A stretch of DNA of 19,460 bases, taken from NCBI GenBank assembly GCA_003694905.1, contig RFJM01000541.1, positions 1 to 19,460 on the forward strand, written 5' to 3'. The notes below the pieces were generated by a model, which saw only the letters and a list, made by a program, of their open reading frames with translations, searched no databases and had not been told where the DNA came from. This DNA comes from Caldilineae bacterium. GTDB taxonomy: Bacteria; Chloroflexota; Anaerolineae; J102. The position numbers were made by a program, and so were the translations under genes. Shown here one piece after another: positions 1 through 7,417 of the stretch (the stretch's first letter is position 1; each line of letters opens with the position of its first letter).

Positions 1-563
1 CTGCTCACATCCACGCCCCAGGGCCGGACCCGGCTTATCGCCTCGGCCACATTGTCGGGCGCGAGCCCTCCCGCCAGAAGAAGGCGACAGGAAGCCGCAA
101 GTGCAGCCGCAATCTCCCAGTCGGCCCGCCGGCCCGTACCTCCGTAGGCGGCAGGATGGTAGGCATCCACCAGCAGGTCAGGCCCGGCTTCCGGTCCCAG
201 GCCGGCATACCATTCGACATCGGCCTCGGCTTCGGGCAGACTGGTGGGGCGCAGGGCTTTGTACGCCCGGCCTGCCAGCGTCTCGAGCACGGCGGGCGGC
301 TCACCCCCGTGCAGCTGGGCCAGATGCAGCCCGGAGCGCTCCATGACGTCCCGGATTGTGTCCGGCGAGGCATCGACGAAAACACCCACCGTGCGCAGCC
401 GCTCAGGCAGGGGAGCCACTGCCTTCAAGATCTCGGCAATCTGGGCGGGTGTCACGTAGCGCGGCGAAGGTGGATAGCAGATAAAGCCCAGCATATCGGC
501 ACCCGCGTGGATCGCGGTTGCTGCATCGCGGGCATTGGTGATCCCGCATATCTTGACGATCAT
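1..563 (-). CDS. trpF: Phosphoribosylanthranilate isomerase, 3' end cut by window edge
   Basis: TrpF isomerises N-(5'-phosphoribosyl)anthranilate to CdRP in tryptophan synthesis, in the cytosol on a TIM barrel. Reading from ATG at 563, the protein opens MIVKICGIT, the family's N-terminal signature. Cys6 corresponds to the catalytic base and Asp133 (in LLVDAYHP) to the catalytic acid. GVFVDAS (60-66), QLHGGEPP (83-90) and LLAGGLAPDNV (161-171) are the expected barrel strands and phosphate-binding loops. The readable part is 187 residues and stops at WGVDVS, the start of the conserved C-terminal GVDVSSGVE loop. About 20 residues should therefore lie beyond the edge. The start has only a few residues before the first beta strand, as in homologues. 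No other trp gene is visible on this side. It diverges from the MFS gene across about 97 nt that contain promoter-like sequences for both. Confidence 0.95.
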   Translation of the reverse strand, partial: MIVKICGITNARDAATAIHAGADMLGFICYPPSPRYVTPAQIAEILKAVAPLPERLRTVGVFVDASPDTIRDVMERSGLHLAQLHGGEPPAVLETLAGRAYKALRPTSLPEAEADVEWYAGLGPEAGPDLLVDAYHPAAYGGTGRRADWEIAAALAASCRLLLAGGLAPDNVAEAISRVRPWGVDVS

Positions 564-577
564 GGTATGGATAGAAC

Positions 578-606
578 TTGGCTTTGCGACGGGATTGCGC
601 TATTGT
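578..606 (+). promoter_or_regulatory. Predicted promoter for the MFS gene
   Basis: TTGGCT (578-583), 17 nt, then TATTGT (601-606) lies 54 nt before the chosen ATG at 661. The matches are moderate (4/6 in each box). The -10 box shares bases with the opposing trpF -10 box, so the two promoters would compete. Confidence 0.35.
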
Positions 607-629
607 ATCATCATTCGAGCCGCACTCAA
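602..629 (-). promoter_or_regulatory. Predicted sigma70-type promoter for trpF
   Basis: On the minus strand, TTGAGT (624-629) is followed after 16 nt by TACAAT (602-607). The -10 box lies 38 nt before the trpF ATG. It overlaps the predicted plus-strand promoter of the MFS gene. This rests on motif matching only. Confidence 0.45.
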
Positions 630-660
630 GAATGGGCAATTGTGCCCGGCTGATAGCGCC

Positions 661-1908
661 ATGGAATCCACCGTATCCTCTTCATTGCCCTGGCGGCGAA
701 ACCTGGTCGTGCTCTTTTTTGTGCAGTTGCTCTCCACGGCCGGTTTCAGCCTCATTTTTCCCTTCTTGCCGCTGTACGTGAACGAATTGGGGAGCTCGAC
801 AGGGGGGAGCGTCGAGTTGTGGGCGGGGCTGGTCTTTTCGGCGCAGGCTTTTGTGATGATGATTGCCTCGCCCATCTGGGGTGTCGTGGCCGACAGGTAC
901 GGACGCAAGCTGATGCTGGAGCGGGCGACACTGGGGGGTGCCGTGCTGCTTGCGGCCATGGGCTTTGCCCAGAGTGCAGAACAACTGGTGCTCCTGCGGG
1001 CGCTGCAAGGTGCGGTGACGGGTGTGGTGGCCGCGGGAAATGCGCTGGTGGCAGCCTGCACGCCCAAAGAGCGCACCGGCTTTGCCATGGGTGTGATCAA
1101 CATGGCCCGCTGGCTGGGGATCGCGGGCGGCCCGTTCATCGGCGGCGTGCTGGGTGAGCGCTTCGGTTTTCGCGAGAGTTTCTGGATCACGGGCACATTG
1201 CTGGGTGTGGCCGGTTTCGCCGTGCTCTTCCTGGTGAGAGAGGAGTTTCGGGCGCCGAGCAAGGCGCAGCGCCCCGGTTTCATTTCAGGGTACCAGCACC
1301 TCTTGCTGGCTCCCGGCATGCTGGGTTTGTACGGTCTGGCCTTTCTGCGCGGGATGGGTGCCACCCTGCTGACACCCATCATGGCTCTCTTCGTGCTGAT
1401 GCTCAATCAGGGCCGGCAGGAAGGTGCGGCTGAGTTGACCGGTGTGGTCATCGGTGCGTCTGCTGCAACCAGTGCTATCAGCGCGGTCTACCTGGGACGG
1501 TTGGGCGACCGCATCGGACACGAGCGGGTGTTGGTGACATCCGCGATTGTGGCCGCGCTCCTGTTCGTGCCCCAGGCGTTTGTGACTCGACCCTGGCAGT
1601 TGATCGTGCTGCAGGGTATCAGCGGCATTGCCGTGGGAGGGCTGGTCCCGTCTGTTGCAGCTCTGATGAACCGTTGGTCCCCGCGCGGGAACCAGGGTGC
1701 GACCTACGGGCTGGAAAACAGTGTCCGTGCGGCGGCGCGTACGGTGGCACCGCTCATCGCAGCCGCGATTGCCGGCTGGGTGGGCTATCGCGGCGTGTTC
1801 GTGGGCGCGTCCGTAATCTATGTCCTCACGGCGGTGCTGGCCGTGGTCATTGTGCATGCGGCTCAGCAACGCGCGGCCGATCCCCACTTCATGACTTCGG
1901 GACGCTAG
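661..1908 (+). CDS. MFS transporter, DHA1-type multidrug/metabolite exporter
   Basis: A 415-residue inner-membrane protein, the usual size for a 12-helix major facilitator. Residues 74-83 (GVVADRYGRK) are a textbook motif A in the loop between helices 2 and 3. A second copy, LGRLGDRIGHERV, sits in the matching loop of the C-terminal half. GIAGGPFIGG (153-162) is motif C of helix 5, the signature of proton antiporters, which points to export rather than uptake. Arg113 in LLRALQGAVTG fits motif B. The reading frame stays open upstream to 535, but translation from there would run antisense into the trpF start and upstream of the predicted promoter. ATG 661, giving MESTVSSSLPWRRNL directly before helix 1, is the natural start, though no clear Shine-Dalgarno precedes it. 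The substrate cannot be read from sequence. It is divergent from trpF and convergent with the holin-like gene. Confidence 0.9.
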   Translation: MESTVSSSLPWRRNLVVLFFVQLLSTAGFSLIFPFLPLYVNELGSSTGGSVELWAGLVFSAQAFVMMIASPIWGVVADRYGRKLMLERATLGGAVLLAAMGFAQSAEQLVLLRALQGAVTGVVAAGNALVAACTPKERTGFAMGVINMARWLGIAGGPFIGGVLGERFGFRESFWITGTLLGVAGFAVLFLVREEFRAPSKAQRPGFISGYQHLLLAPGMLGLYGLAFLRGMGATLLTPIMALFVLMLNQGRQEGAAELTGVVIGASAATSAISAVYLGRLGDRIGHERVLVTSAIVAALLFVPQAFVTRPWQLIVLQGISGIAVGGLVPSVAALMNRWSPRGNQGATYGLENSVRAAARTVAPLIAAAIAGWVGYRGVFVGASVIYVLTAVLAVVIVHAAQQRAADPHFMTSGR

Positions 1909-1922
1909 CGCTACCGCGCAAG

Positions 1923-1978
1923 ACCCGCCAGGCCGTGCTTCGCGGGTTGGCGCAGGAGATCGGATTTCCCGGATCTCC
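1923..1978. terminator. Possible bidirectional hairpin terminator between convergent genes
   Basis: Two hairpins occupy the gap between the MFS stop and the convergent holin-like gene: ACCCGC/GCGGGT (1923-1928 with 1942-1947) and GGAGATC/GATCTCC (1955-1961 with 1972-1978, 10-nt loop). Neither is followed by a clear T-run on either strand, so intrinsic termination is only a suggestion from position. Confidence 0.25.
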
Positions 1979-2008
1979 CCATGTCCTTCGGTTTGCTACG
2001 AGGCAGCG

Positions 2009-2359
2009 TCAATCCACAAAGATGTTCAGCACTACGCCGATGATCCATAGGACGATGGCGCCGAGAACCGCGGGCACGAAGCCGTTGACCGTGAATTGCA
2101 CCCCGACCAGCTCGGCGACCCAACCGGTAAGCCAGAGCATCAGCGCATTGATCACCAGGGTGAACAGTCCCAGGGTGATGGCAATCAGCGGGCAGGTCAG
2201 CAGGCGCAGCACGGGCTTGATCAGGGCGTTGACGACGCCGAAGATGACGGCAACAATGAGTAGCGACGAGATGTTGCCGTAGTCGATGCCCGGAACTACC
2301 CAGGCCGTGACACCGAGGGCCACGGCGTTGACGATGAGTCGTGTGATGAGTCCTGTCAT
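2009..2359 (-). CDS. Small four-helix membrane protein, phage-holin-4 superfamily-like
   Basis: A 116-residue, very hydrophobic protein with about four membrane segments (roughly 5-22, 31-48, 57-77 and 95-115). The pattern LITRLIVNAVAL near the N-terminus, VVNALIKPVLRLLTCPLIAITLGLF in the middle and NALMLWLTGWV after it is typical of the bacterial chromosomal family called phage holin family 4 superfamily IV (Pfam Phage_holin_4_2). Despite the name, these are normally housekeeping-located membrane proteins of unknown role, and no lysis genes are nearby. It is the last gene of the minus-strand unit. Its ATG overlaps the TGA of the HAD gene (ATGA), so translation is probably coupled. The 3' end faces the MFS gene. 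Confidence 0.85.
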   Translation of the reverse strand: MTGLITRLIVNAVALGVTAWVVPGIDYGNISSLLIVAVIFGVVNALIKPVLRLLTCPLIAITLGLFTLVINALMLWLTGWVAELVGVQFTVNGFVPAVLGAIVLWIIGVVLNIFVD

Positions 2360-3057
2360 GCTTCTCCTCGAAGGAAGGGTGGCGACGGTTCGTGCGCGAC
2401 GGCGGCCGCGCGCTCGACGAGCCTCGATAGCGGCAGGTCAGCCAGCGAATCCAGGCGCAGGTGAACGGGCGGGAAAGGGAGATTAGCCGTCATGGGATTG
2501 GGCACGACCACCGTGAAGAGCCCTGCGCGCAGGGCTGCCAGCGCACCGTTGGGTGAGTCCTCGATGGCGATGGCGTGCCTGGGGGCACAGCCCAGCGCCG
2601 CGCAGGCGTCCAGATATAGTTGCGGATGGGGCTTGGCTTCTGCCACATCCGCGGCGGTCTTGATACAGTGGAAATGGTGCAACAGGCCGCGGTCCGCGAG
2701 GATCTGCCGAGCCCAATCGGGTCCCGAACTGGTGGCGACGCCCAGCCGCAGGCCCATGCGCACGGCCTCCTCCAGGTAGGCGGCGACACCGGGCCGCAAT
2801 GGCTCGCGGGCCACGAGCCGGTAGAACCGTTGGCGGCGGCGGGTGGCAACATCCCCGCTGATCGGCCGGCCCACGAGCTGCCGCAGGTATTCCACCATGT
2901 CGAACACGCCGTCGGCCCGGCCGATCACCTGGACCCAGGTTGCCAGATCGAGTTCGGCGCCATGACTGCGGAAGACCTCTTGCCACGAGCGATAGTCGGG
3001 GGTTTCTGTATCGATGAGCGTGCCGTCGAAATCGAAGATGATGGCCTGGATGGTCAT
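2356..3057 (-). CDS. HAD-superfamily phosphatase/phosphomutase (beta-phosphoglucomutase-like, subfamily IA)
   Basis: A 233-residue cytosolic hydrolase with all four HAD motifs. Motif I is FDFDGTLIDTE with nucleophile Asp9 and acid/base Asp11. Motif II is VATSSG (108-112). Motif III is Lys142 in AEAKPHP. Motif IV is AIEDSPNG (164-171) with Glu166 and Asp167. The helical cap between about 17 and 85 is of the beta-phosphoglucomutase/DL-glycerol-3-phosphatase type, and the ED-SPNG form of motif IV is characteristic of that group. The substrate cannot be deduced. The frame is open upstream inside the E1 beta gene, but ATG 3057 gives the canonical N-terminus and lies 1 nt after the E1 beta TGA. Its own TGA overlaps the next ATG. 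The C-terminal EPSPPFLRGEA is a low-complexity tail beyond the fold. Confidence 0.9.
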   Translation of the reverse strand: MTIQAIIFDFDGTLIDTETPDYRSWQEVFRSHGAELDLATWVQVIGRADGVFDMVEYLRQLVGRPISGDVATRRRQRFYRLVAREPLRPGVAAYLEEAVRMGLRLGVATSSGPDWARQILADRGLLHHFHCIKTAADVAEAKPHPQLYLDACAALGCAPRHAIAIEDSPNGALAALRAGLFTVVVPNPMTANLPFPPVHLRLDSLADLPLSRLVERAAAVAHEPSPPFLRGEA

Positions 3058-3058
3058 C

Positions 3059-4090
3059 TCAGTACTGAGCCAGGTCTCGGGCGAGGCGGTAGATCTTGTC
3101 GGCGTTGGGCCGGTAGGCATCTTCCAGGGGCGGGCTAAAGGGGATGGGGGTGTCGAGCCCGCCCAGACGTTGTACGGGCCCGTCCAGCCATTCGAATGCG
3201 TGCTCAGCGATAAACGCCGCCACCTCTGCGCCCACACCGGCCATCCGGTTGGCCGAATGCACGATGAGCGCCTTGCCCGTCTTGCGCACCGTGGTCAGGA
3301 TGGCTTCGGTATCCAGGGGCTTGAGCGTGCGCAAATCCAACACCTCTGCATGGATGCCCTCGGCCGCCAGCCGCTCGGCAGCCTTGAGCGATTCCTGCAG
3401 CTGCGTGCCGTAGGTGATGATGGAGAGTTCATCGCCCGCGCGGGCCACATTGGCTCTGCCCAGGGGCACGACATAATCGTCCGGGGGCACATAACCCTTC
3501 AGGGAACGATAGAGGGGTTTGCTCTCGAAGTAGATGACGGGATTGTTATCGCGAATCGCGGCCAGCAGGAGGCCTTTGGCGTCGGCAGGCGTGCCCGGGG
3601 CCACCACCTTGAGGCCGGGGGTGTGGACAAACCAGGCTTCGGGGTTCTGGCTGTGGAAGGGGCCCGAGCGAATTCCCCCGTCGCAGGGTGCGCGGATCAC
3701 CCAGGGGACGGCGCCTCCCCAGCGATAGTGGGTGGTGGCGGCAAACTGCACGATGCTGTCGAAGGCGGTGGAGATGAAGTCCGCGAACTGCATCTCGATG
3801 ACGGGCCGCAATCCCATCAGGGCCATGCCCGTAGCCATGCCGGTGAAACCCAGTTCGGCCAGGGGGGTATTCATCACGCGGCGAGGCCCGAACTCCTCTT
3901 CAAAGCCCTTGGTGACCTTGAAGGCGCCGCCGAACTCGCCGCCGACATCTTCGCCCAAGATCAGCACGTCGGGGTCGCGACGCATCTCGTAGCGCAACGC
4001 TTCGGAAATGGCCGCAATATAGGTCATGACGCGAGACTCGTCTTGTTGGACGGCTTCGCTGAATCCGAAAGTTTGAGCAGTATCGGTCAT
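3059..4090 (-). CDS. TPP-dependent 2-oxoacid (or acetoin) dehydrogenase E1 component, beta subunit
   Basis: A 343-residue subunit that pairs with the upstream alpha subunit to decarboxylate a 2-oxoacid or acetoin with thiamine diphosphate, and passes the acyl group to a lipoyl E2. Visible family landmarks are LGEDVG (45-50), PLAELGFTG with Glu79 as the residue expected to activate the TPP aminopyrimidine, the FADFI segment, GPFHSQNPEAWFVHTPGLKV (143-162) and the C-terminal transketolase-C domain containing LDLRTLKPLD. The length is usual. A 20-residue N-terminal extension precedes the conserved TYIAAISEALRYEM; Met22 is an alternative start. It lies 30 nt downstream of the alpha gene and 1 nt before the HAD gene. 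Substrate choice (pyruvate, branched-chain 2-oxoacid or acetoin) cannot be fixed, and no E2 or E3 gene is in the window. Confidence 0.93.
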   Translation of the reverse strand: MTDTAQTFGFSEAVQQDESRVMTYIAAISEALRYEMRRDPDVLILGEDVGGEFGGAFKVTKGFEEEFGPRRVMNTPLAELGFTGMATGMALMGLRPVIEMQFADFISTAFDSIVQFAATTHYRWGGAVPWVIRAPCDGGIRSGPFHSQNPEAWFVHTPGLKVVAPGTPADAKGLLLAAIRDNNPVIYFESKPLYRSLKGYVPPDDYVVPLGRANVARAGDELSIITYGTQLQESLKAAERLAAEGIHAEVLDLRTLKPLDTEAILTTVRKTGKALIVHSANRMAGVGAEVAAFIAEHAFEWLDGPVQRLGGLDTPIPFSPPLEDAYRPNADKIYRLARDLAQY

Positions 4091-4120
4091 GAGCGTCAGC
4101 CTGCCATGGGGATGGAGGTG

Positions 4121-5095
4121 TCAGGGGGCGTACACACCCTCGAGAACCGTAGCGGGGTCGGGCCAGGGGCTGGCCTCGGCGTAGGCGATGGCGTCCTCGA
4201 TTTCCACCTCGCAACGACGGCCGATTTCATCCAGTTCGGCCTGATCGCAGATCTCGGCAGACAGCAACCTTTCCTCGTAAAGCCGAATGGGATCCCTCTT
4301 TTCCCATTCGGCCAGCAGCTCGCGTGGCACGTATTCGGCGCCGTCGTGGATGGCGTGGCCCAGCATGCGCATCGTCTTGGCTTCGATCAGCGTAGGACCC
4401 CCACCCGAACGCGCCCGTTCGACCGCCTCCTTCGTTACGGCGTAGACCGCCTCCACATCGTTCCCATCCACAATGATGCCGGGAATGCCGTAGCCATCCG
4501 CCCGCCGGGCGATATCGGGCACCTTCATCTGCTGGCTCAAGGGGGTCGAGTAGGCATATTGGTTGTTTTCCACGATGATCACCATGGGCGCGTTGTAGAG
4601 GCTGGCCATATTCAGCACCTCGTGGAAGAGACCGGCGCTGCTGGCGCCGTCACCGGTAAAGGTCATGGCCACGCGGGGCTCATCGCGATAGAGGAAACTC
4701 ATGGCCACCCCCAGGGTAACCGGCAGCGACTGGGGCAGATGGCTGATGAAGCCGATCAGGCCCAGGCTGAGATCGCCCATCCCATGCAGATTCGCGTCCC
4801 GACCGGCCGTGACGCCGGTGGCGCGGCCGAGCAGGCTGGCAAAAGCCCTGCGCGGGCTCAACCCGCGCAGGAGGTAGCAGCCCAGGTCGCGATGCATGGG
4901 GGCCACCACATCCTTCGGCCCCAGCGCATACCCCGCGCCCACAGAGATGGCCTCGTGTCCCCTCTGCGAGAACGTCCCCCCGACACCGCGGCCCTGCTTC
5001 CATAGTGCCAGCATGCGGTCGTCGAAGGTGCGCGTTAATCGCATCCAATAGTAGATCTCAAGATGTTGGTCTCGGCTCAGTTCCTGTGCGGACAT
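4121..5095 (-). CDS. TPP-dependent 2-oxoacid (or acetoin) dehydrogenase E1 component, alpha subunit
   Basis: A 324-residue partner of the following beta subunit. The thiamine-diphosphate motif runs from GDGASSAG (148-155) to VENNQYA (175-181), with the ~30-residue GDG-to-NN spacing of the family. HRDLG at 68-72 is the variant of the usual YRDHG loop. The loop normally reading RxxGHSxSDP is here RMLGHAIHDGAEYVP (243-257). It lacks the serine that is phosphorylated in mitochondrial enzymes but keeps the His next to the active site. The C-terminal EWEKRDPIRLYEERLL is also family-typical. ATG 5095 gives MSAQELSRDQHLEIYYWMRL, a normal N-terminus, and overlaps the end of the M3 peptidase gene by 38 nt. 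A shorter start at 5044 would lose the first helix. Confidence 0.93.
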   Translation of the reverse strand: MSAQELSRDQHLEIYYWMRLTRTFDDRMLALWKQGRGVGGTFSQRGHEAISVGAGYALGPKDVVAPMHRDLGCYLLRGLSPRRAFASLLGRATGVTAGRDANLHGMGDLSLGLIGFISHLPQSLPVTLGVAMSFLYRDEPRVAMTFTGDGASSAGLFHEVLNMASLYNAPMVIIVENNQYAYSTPLSQQMKVPDIARRADGYGIPGIIVDGNDVEAVYAVTKEAVERARSGGGPTLIEAKTMRMLGHAIHDGAEYVPRELLAEWEKRDPIRLYEERLLSAEICDQAELDEIGRRCEVEIEDAIAYAEASPWPDPATVLEGVYAP

Positions 5096-6809
5096 GGTGT
5101 GTGGAAAGCTGGAGTTGTTGGCGGACCAGCGTCATCAACTCGCCCACGGTGCCGGCATCGAAGGCGAGCCTGGCGCCGGCCAGTCGGAACAGTTCGGGAA
5201 GAGAGCGCGTGTAGCCGGCTGCCAGAGCAACCCGGTAATCGGCCACGGCCTTACGTTGGTCTTTGAGAGCGTTGCGCCAGACCTGCAGGGCACCCAGTTG
5301 CGCCAACCCGTACTCGATATAGTAGAAGGGGACCCCGAAGATGTGTCCCTTGCGGTGCCAGCCGGTCGCTTTCTCGTCCTGATACTCGCCGTAGTCGATC
5401 CCCGGCATGAACCGGTCCCAAAGCTCACTCCACTTGCGGTCCAGATCGGCCGGCGTGACAGACTCGGGCGCTTCGGTGTAGAGCCAGTGTTGAAAGAGAT
5501 CCATTACCGACATGTAGGGCAGGAAGAAGACAATGCCGTGCAGCTGGTCGATAATGGCACGGTGCAGATCGTGCTCATCGTAGAACCCCCCTTTGTCCTT
5601 GCTCCAGTAGGGCATGCTCAGCAATTCCATGCCCATAGAGGCCACCTCGCAGAATTCCATGGGACCGCTGTAGTTCCAGAGCAGGGACTGACGGCGGTAG
5701 GACTCGGCGAAGTGGAAAGCGTGACCACCCTCGTGTAGCAGGGTGCGCACGTTGCGGTGCGAGCCCGCCGCGTTCATGAAGATGTACGGCTGTCCGCTGA
5801 CGGGGAAGCCGTTGCAGTAGCCGCCCGGCGCTTTGTTGGGCCGTGAGGCGAGGTCCAGGAAGCCATCGCGCATGGCCGCGAAGTAGCCCCCGAAGACGGG
5901 ATCCACCTGCTCGAAGATGTGGGCCGCAGTGGCTTCCAGCTCTTCCACCTCTCGGAAGGGGCGTAACGGCTCGGGCTCAGGATCGACGGTGGGCAGCCAG
6001 GGGCTGTTGATACCTGCATCCCAGGGGTGGATGGCATCCAGGCCCAGACGGCCGGCCAGTTGGCCGTACAACTCGGTGGTAAAGGGCACGACCTCGCGGG
6101 CGATGGCCTCGTGGAAGGTGAGGCAGTCTTCGGGAGTGTAGTCGAAACGGGCCAGGGCCTTCCAACGGTAGGCGCGAAAATCCGGCAGCCCCGCGTTGGC
6201 AGCAATGCGGCGCCGCCGCACCAGCATCTCCATGAACAGGTTGTTGAGCTTTTCCCGCTGTTCCAGATAGGCATCCAGCACCAGTCGCCAGACCCGCTGC
6301 CTGACTTGGGGATCCCGGTCGGCCAGCAGCACTTCCGCCTGGGGGATGGTGAGTGTCTGACCCTGCCACTCGATGGAAAGGCCGCCGATGATCTCCTGAT
6401 ATTGTTTGCCCAACAATCTCAGTTCGCTGAGGATGGGCACGTTGTCGTCGCAATAGATCTCGGCCTCGGCGGCAAAGCGTTTGATGAGCAAGGCCGTTTC
6501 GTCGGTGGGCCGGTAGTCGCGCACGGCCAATAGCTTCTGCTTCAGGGCCTGCTCCGCCTTCTGCAAGCGGGGCTGGATCTCCGTCACGAATTTTCGGAAA
6601 CGGGCATCGGCCGCTTTGTCCTGGGTGTTTTCGGAGATGTCTCGATAGATCTGAGCCTCGGCTTCATCCAGGACGGATGCCAGGTCGCTCCAGCGTTGCA
6701 GCCACTCGTGAACCCGCGCGGGGGTGAGTTGTTCGGCAAGTAGTGCGTTGATGTGCGGTTCGATGCTTGCCCAATCCAGGGGATCAACGTCAATATGGTT
6801 TCTGAGCAT
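5058..6809 (-). CDS. M3-family oligoendopeptidase (PepF/OpdA-like zinc metallopeptidase)
   Basis: A 583-residue cytosolic zinc endopeptidase that cleaves short peptides. The zinc site is HEGGH (359-363) followed 25 residues after His363 by Glu388 in MEFCEVASMGMEL, the M3 arrangement. The alpha-helical N-terminal half, PVSGQPYIFMNAAGS before the zinc helix and the C-terminal segment FYYIEYGLAQLGALQVW are typical of the oligoendopeptidase group. There is no signal peptide or membrane helix. The frame is open to 6911, but a strong promoter (6873-6901) lies inside that extension, so I take ATG 6809 (MLRNHIDVDPLDW). It would be the first gene of the minus-strand unit and overlaps E1 alpha by 38 nt. 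Confidence 0.9.
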   Translation of the reverse strand: MLRNHIDVDPLDWASIEPHINALLAEQLTPARVHEWLQRWSDLASVLDEAEAQIYRDISENTQDKAADARFRKFVTEIQPRLQKAEQALKQKLLAVRDYRPTDETALLIKRFAAEAEIYCDDNVPILSELRLLGKQYQEIIGGLSIEWQGQTLTIPQAEVLLADRDPQVRQRVWRLVLDAYLEQREKLNNLFMEMLVRRRRIAANAGLPDFRAYRWKALARFDYTPEDCLTFHEAIAREVVPFTTELYGQLAGRLGLDAIHPWDAGINSPWLPTVDPEPEPLRPFREVEELEATAAHIFEQVDPVFGGYFAAMRDGFLDLASRPNKAPGGYCNGFPVSGQPYIFMNAAGSHRNVRTLLHEGGHAFHFAESYRRQSLLWNYSGPMEFCEVASMGMELLSMPYWSKDKGGFYDEHDLHRAIIDQLHGIVFFLPYMSVMDLFQHWLYTEAPESVTPADLDRKWSELWDRFMPGIDYGEYQDEKATGWHRKGHIFGVPFYYIEYGLAQLGALQVWRNALKDQRKAVADYRVALAAGYTRSLPELFRLAGARLAFDAGTVGELMTLVRQQLQLSTHHVRTGTEPRPTS

Positions 6810-6872
6810 GATCTGGGACGATGAGATGGCCGCAGGTGGAAGCGGCCGGTTGATGCAGGTGGCGGTGGGACA

Positions 6873-6901
6873 AGTATATCGGGCCGGAGCGTGATGGTCA
6901 A
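6873..6901 (-). promoter_or_regulatory. Strong predicted sigma70 promoter for the M3-E1-HAD-holin unit
   Basis: On the minus strand, TTGACC (6896-6901), 17 nt, then TATACT (6873-6878); each box matches consensus at five of six positions. Transcription should begin near 6866, giving a leader of about 57 nt to ATG 6809. This argues against the upstream in-frame start at 6911. Confidence 0.7.
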
Positions 6902-7016
6902 TCGCGGGCATCGCGTCGAGGACCGTTGCAGTTCAGTCGGAATGCTGCGGTGGCCCGCTGACCTCTACGGCAGCCATTCCGGTCTGCCCGTATCGGCACT
7001 CGGCCCAACATACAGG

Positions 7017-7037
7017 GGCCGGCTTTGAGCGGGTCGT
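7017..7037. repeat. REP-like palindromic repeat, copy 1
   Basis: A 21-nt element beginning GGCCGGCTTTGAGC. It recurs at 7141-7161 with a single substitution (position 15, G for C). In this copy the substitution breaks one pair of the hairpin that copy 2 can form, so it is an imperfect stem with a TTG loop. Confidence 0.55.
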
Positions 7038-7104
7038 TGTCGCTGGCTGGAAGTCAGCCGTTTTGGGCCTATGCCAGAGGGAGGCCTCCGCTGCCCCAAC
7101 CAAT

Positions 7105-7122
7105 GGCCGACGCAGGTCGGCC
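7105..7122. repeat. Perfect hairpin GGCCGAC-GCAG-GTCGGCC
   Basis: A 7-bp perfect stem with a GCAG tetraloop, lying between the two REP-like copies. No T-run follows on either strand, so it is not an obvious terminator. It may belong to the same palindromic cluster. Confidence 0.5.
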
Positions 7123-7140
7123 TGTGGCACAGCCTGCGCT

Positions 7141-7161
7141 GGCCGGCTTTGAGCCGGTCGT
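7141..7161. repeat. REP-like palindromic repeat, copy 2
   Basis: Direct repeat of 7017-7037, offset 124 nt, 20 of 21 bases identical. Bases 7141-7159 form GGCCGGCT / AGCCGGTC around a TTG loop, an 8-bp stem with one G-T wobble. Size, GC content and intergenic position resemble REP elements, but genome-wide copy number cannot be judged here. Confidence 0.55.
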
Positions 7162-7317
7162 CACTGATGCACCTTTATCCACCAATGTTGTGGCGTCGCA
7201 AAGCACATTTGCGAGGGCAGATCAATCACAAGCCGTTCGGCAGGCATGATGGATTCGTCTGCACCCGCGGGCAGAAGCAAATGTATGATTGCATCCCGGC
7301 GAGGTGCTCGCGGCCGT

Positions 7318-7346
7318 TTTCTTTTTTGGCCGCATCTCATTATAAT
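7318..7346 (+). promoter_or_regulatory. Promoter for nucleotidyltransferase-PAP2 pair
   Basis: A consensus -10 box TATAAT lies at 7341-7346. The -35 region at 17-nt spacing is only TTTCTT within a T-rich tract (7317-7327). Transcription would start near 7353, giving a leader of about 65 nt that contains the Shine-Dalgarno GAGGGAG at 7405-7411, 6 nt before ATG 7418. Confidence 0.55.
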
Positions 7347-7417
7347 TCCTACATTATCCGCCATCTGGCCGGAGCATTCGTCCCATGATCTCAGTAAGTC
7401 GATCGAGGGAGTAGCCT

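Larger units (their letters stand above)
6810..7417. other. Divergent intergenic region without a convincing gene
   Basis: About 600 nt separate the M3 peptidase (minus) and the nucleotidyltransferase (plus). It holds the two divergent promoters and a group of GC-rich palindromes (7017-7037, 7105-7122, 7141-7161). Small open frames on both strands, for example 7071-7388 plus, show no recognisable domain, and they cross the palindromes and the plus-strand promoter. I regard them as chance frames. Confidence 0.6.

Noticed and set aside
2009..2359. Prophage lysis gene
   Set aside because: The protein resembles a holin-named family, but no endolysin, capsid, integrase or attachment site is nearby, and it ends a housekeeping operon.
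3014..5005. 663-codon plus-strand open frame
   Set aside because: It lies antisense to the well-supported E1 alpha and E1 beta genes. Its product has no recognisable domain and is rich in His, Gly and Gln, as expected of the reverse frame of GC-rich coding DNA.
6810..6911. N-terminal extension of the M3 peptidase to 6911
   Set aside because: A near-consensus promoter lies inside it (6873-6901), and the extra 34 residues have no counterpart in the family.
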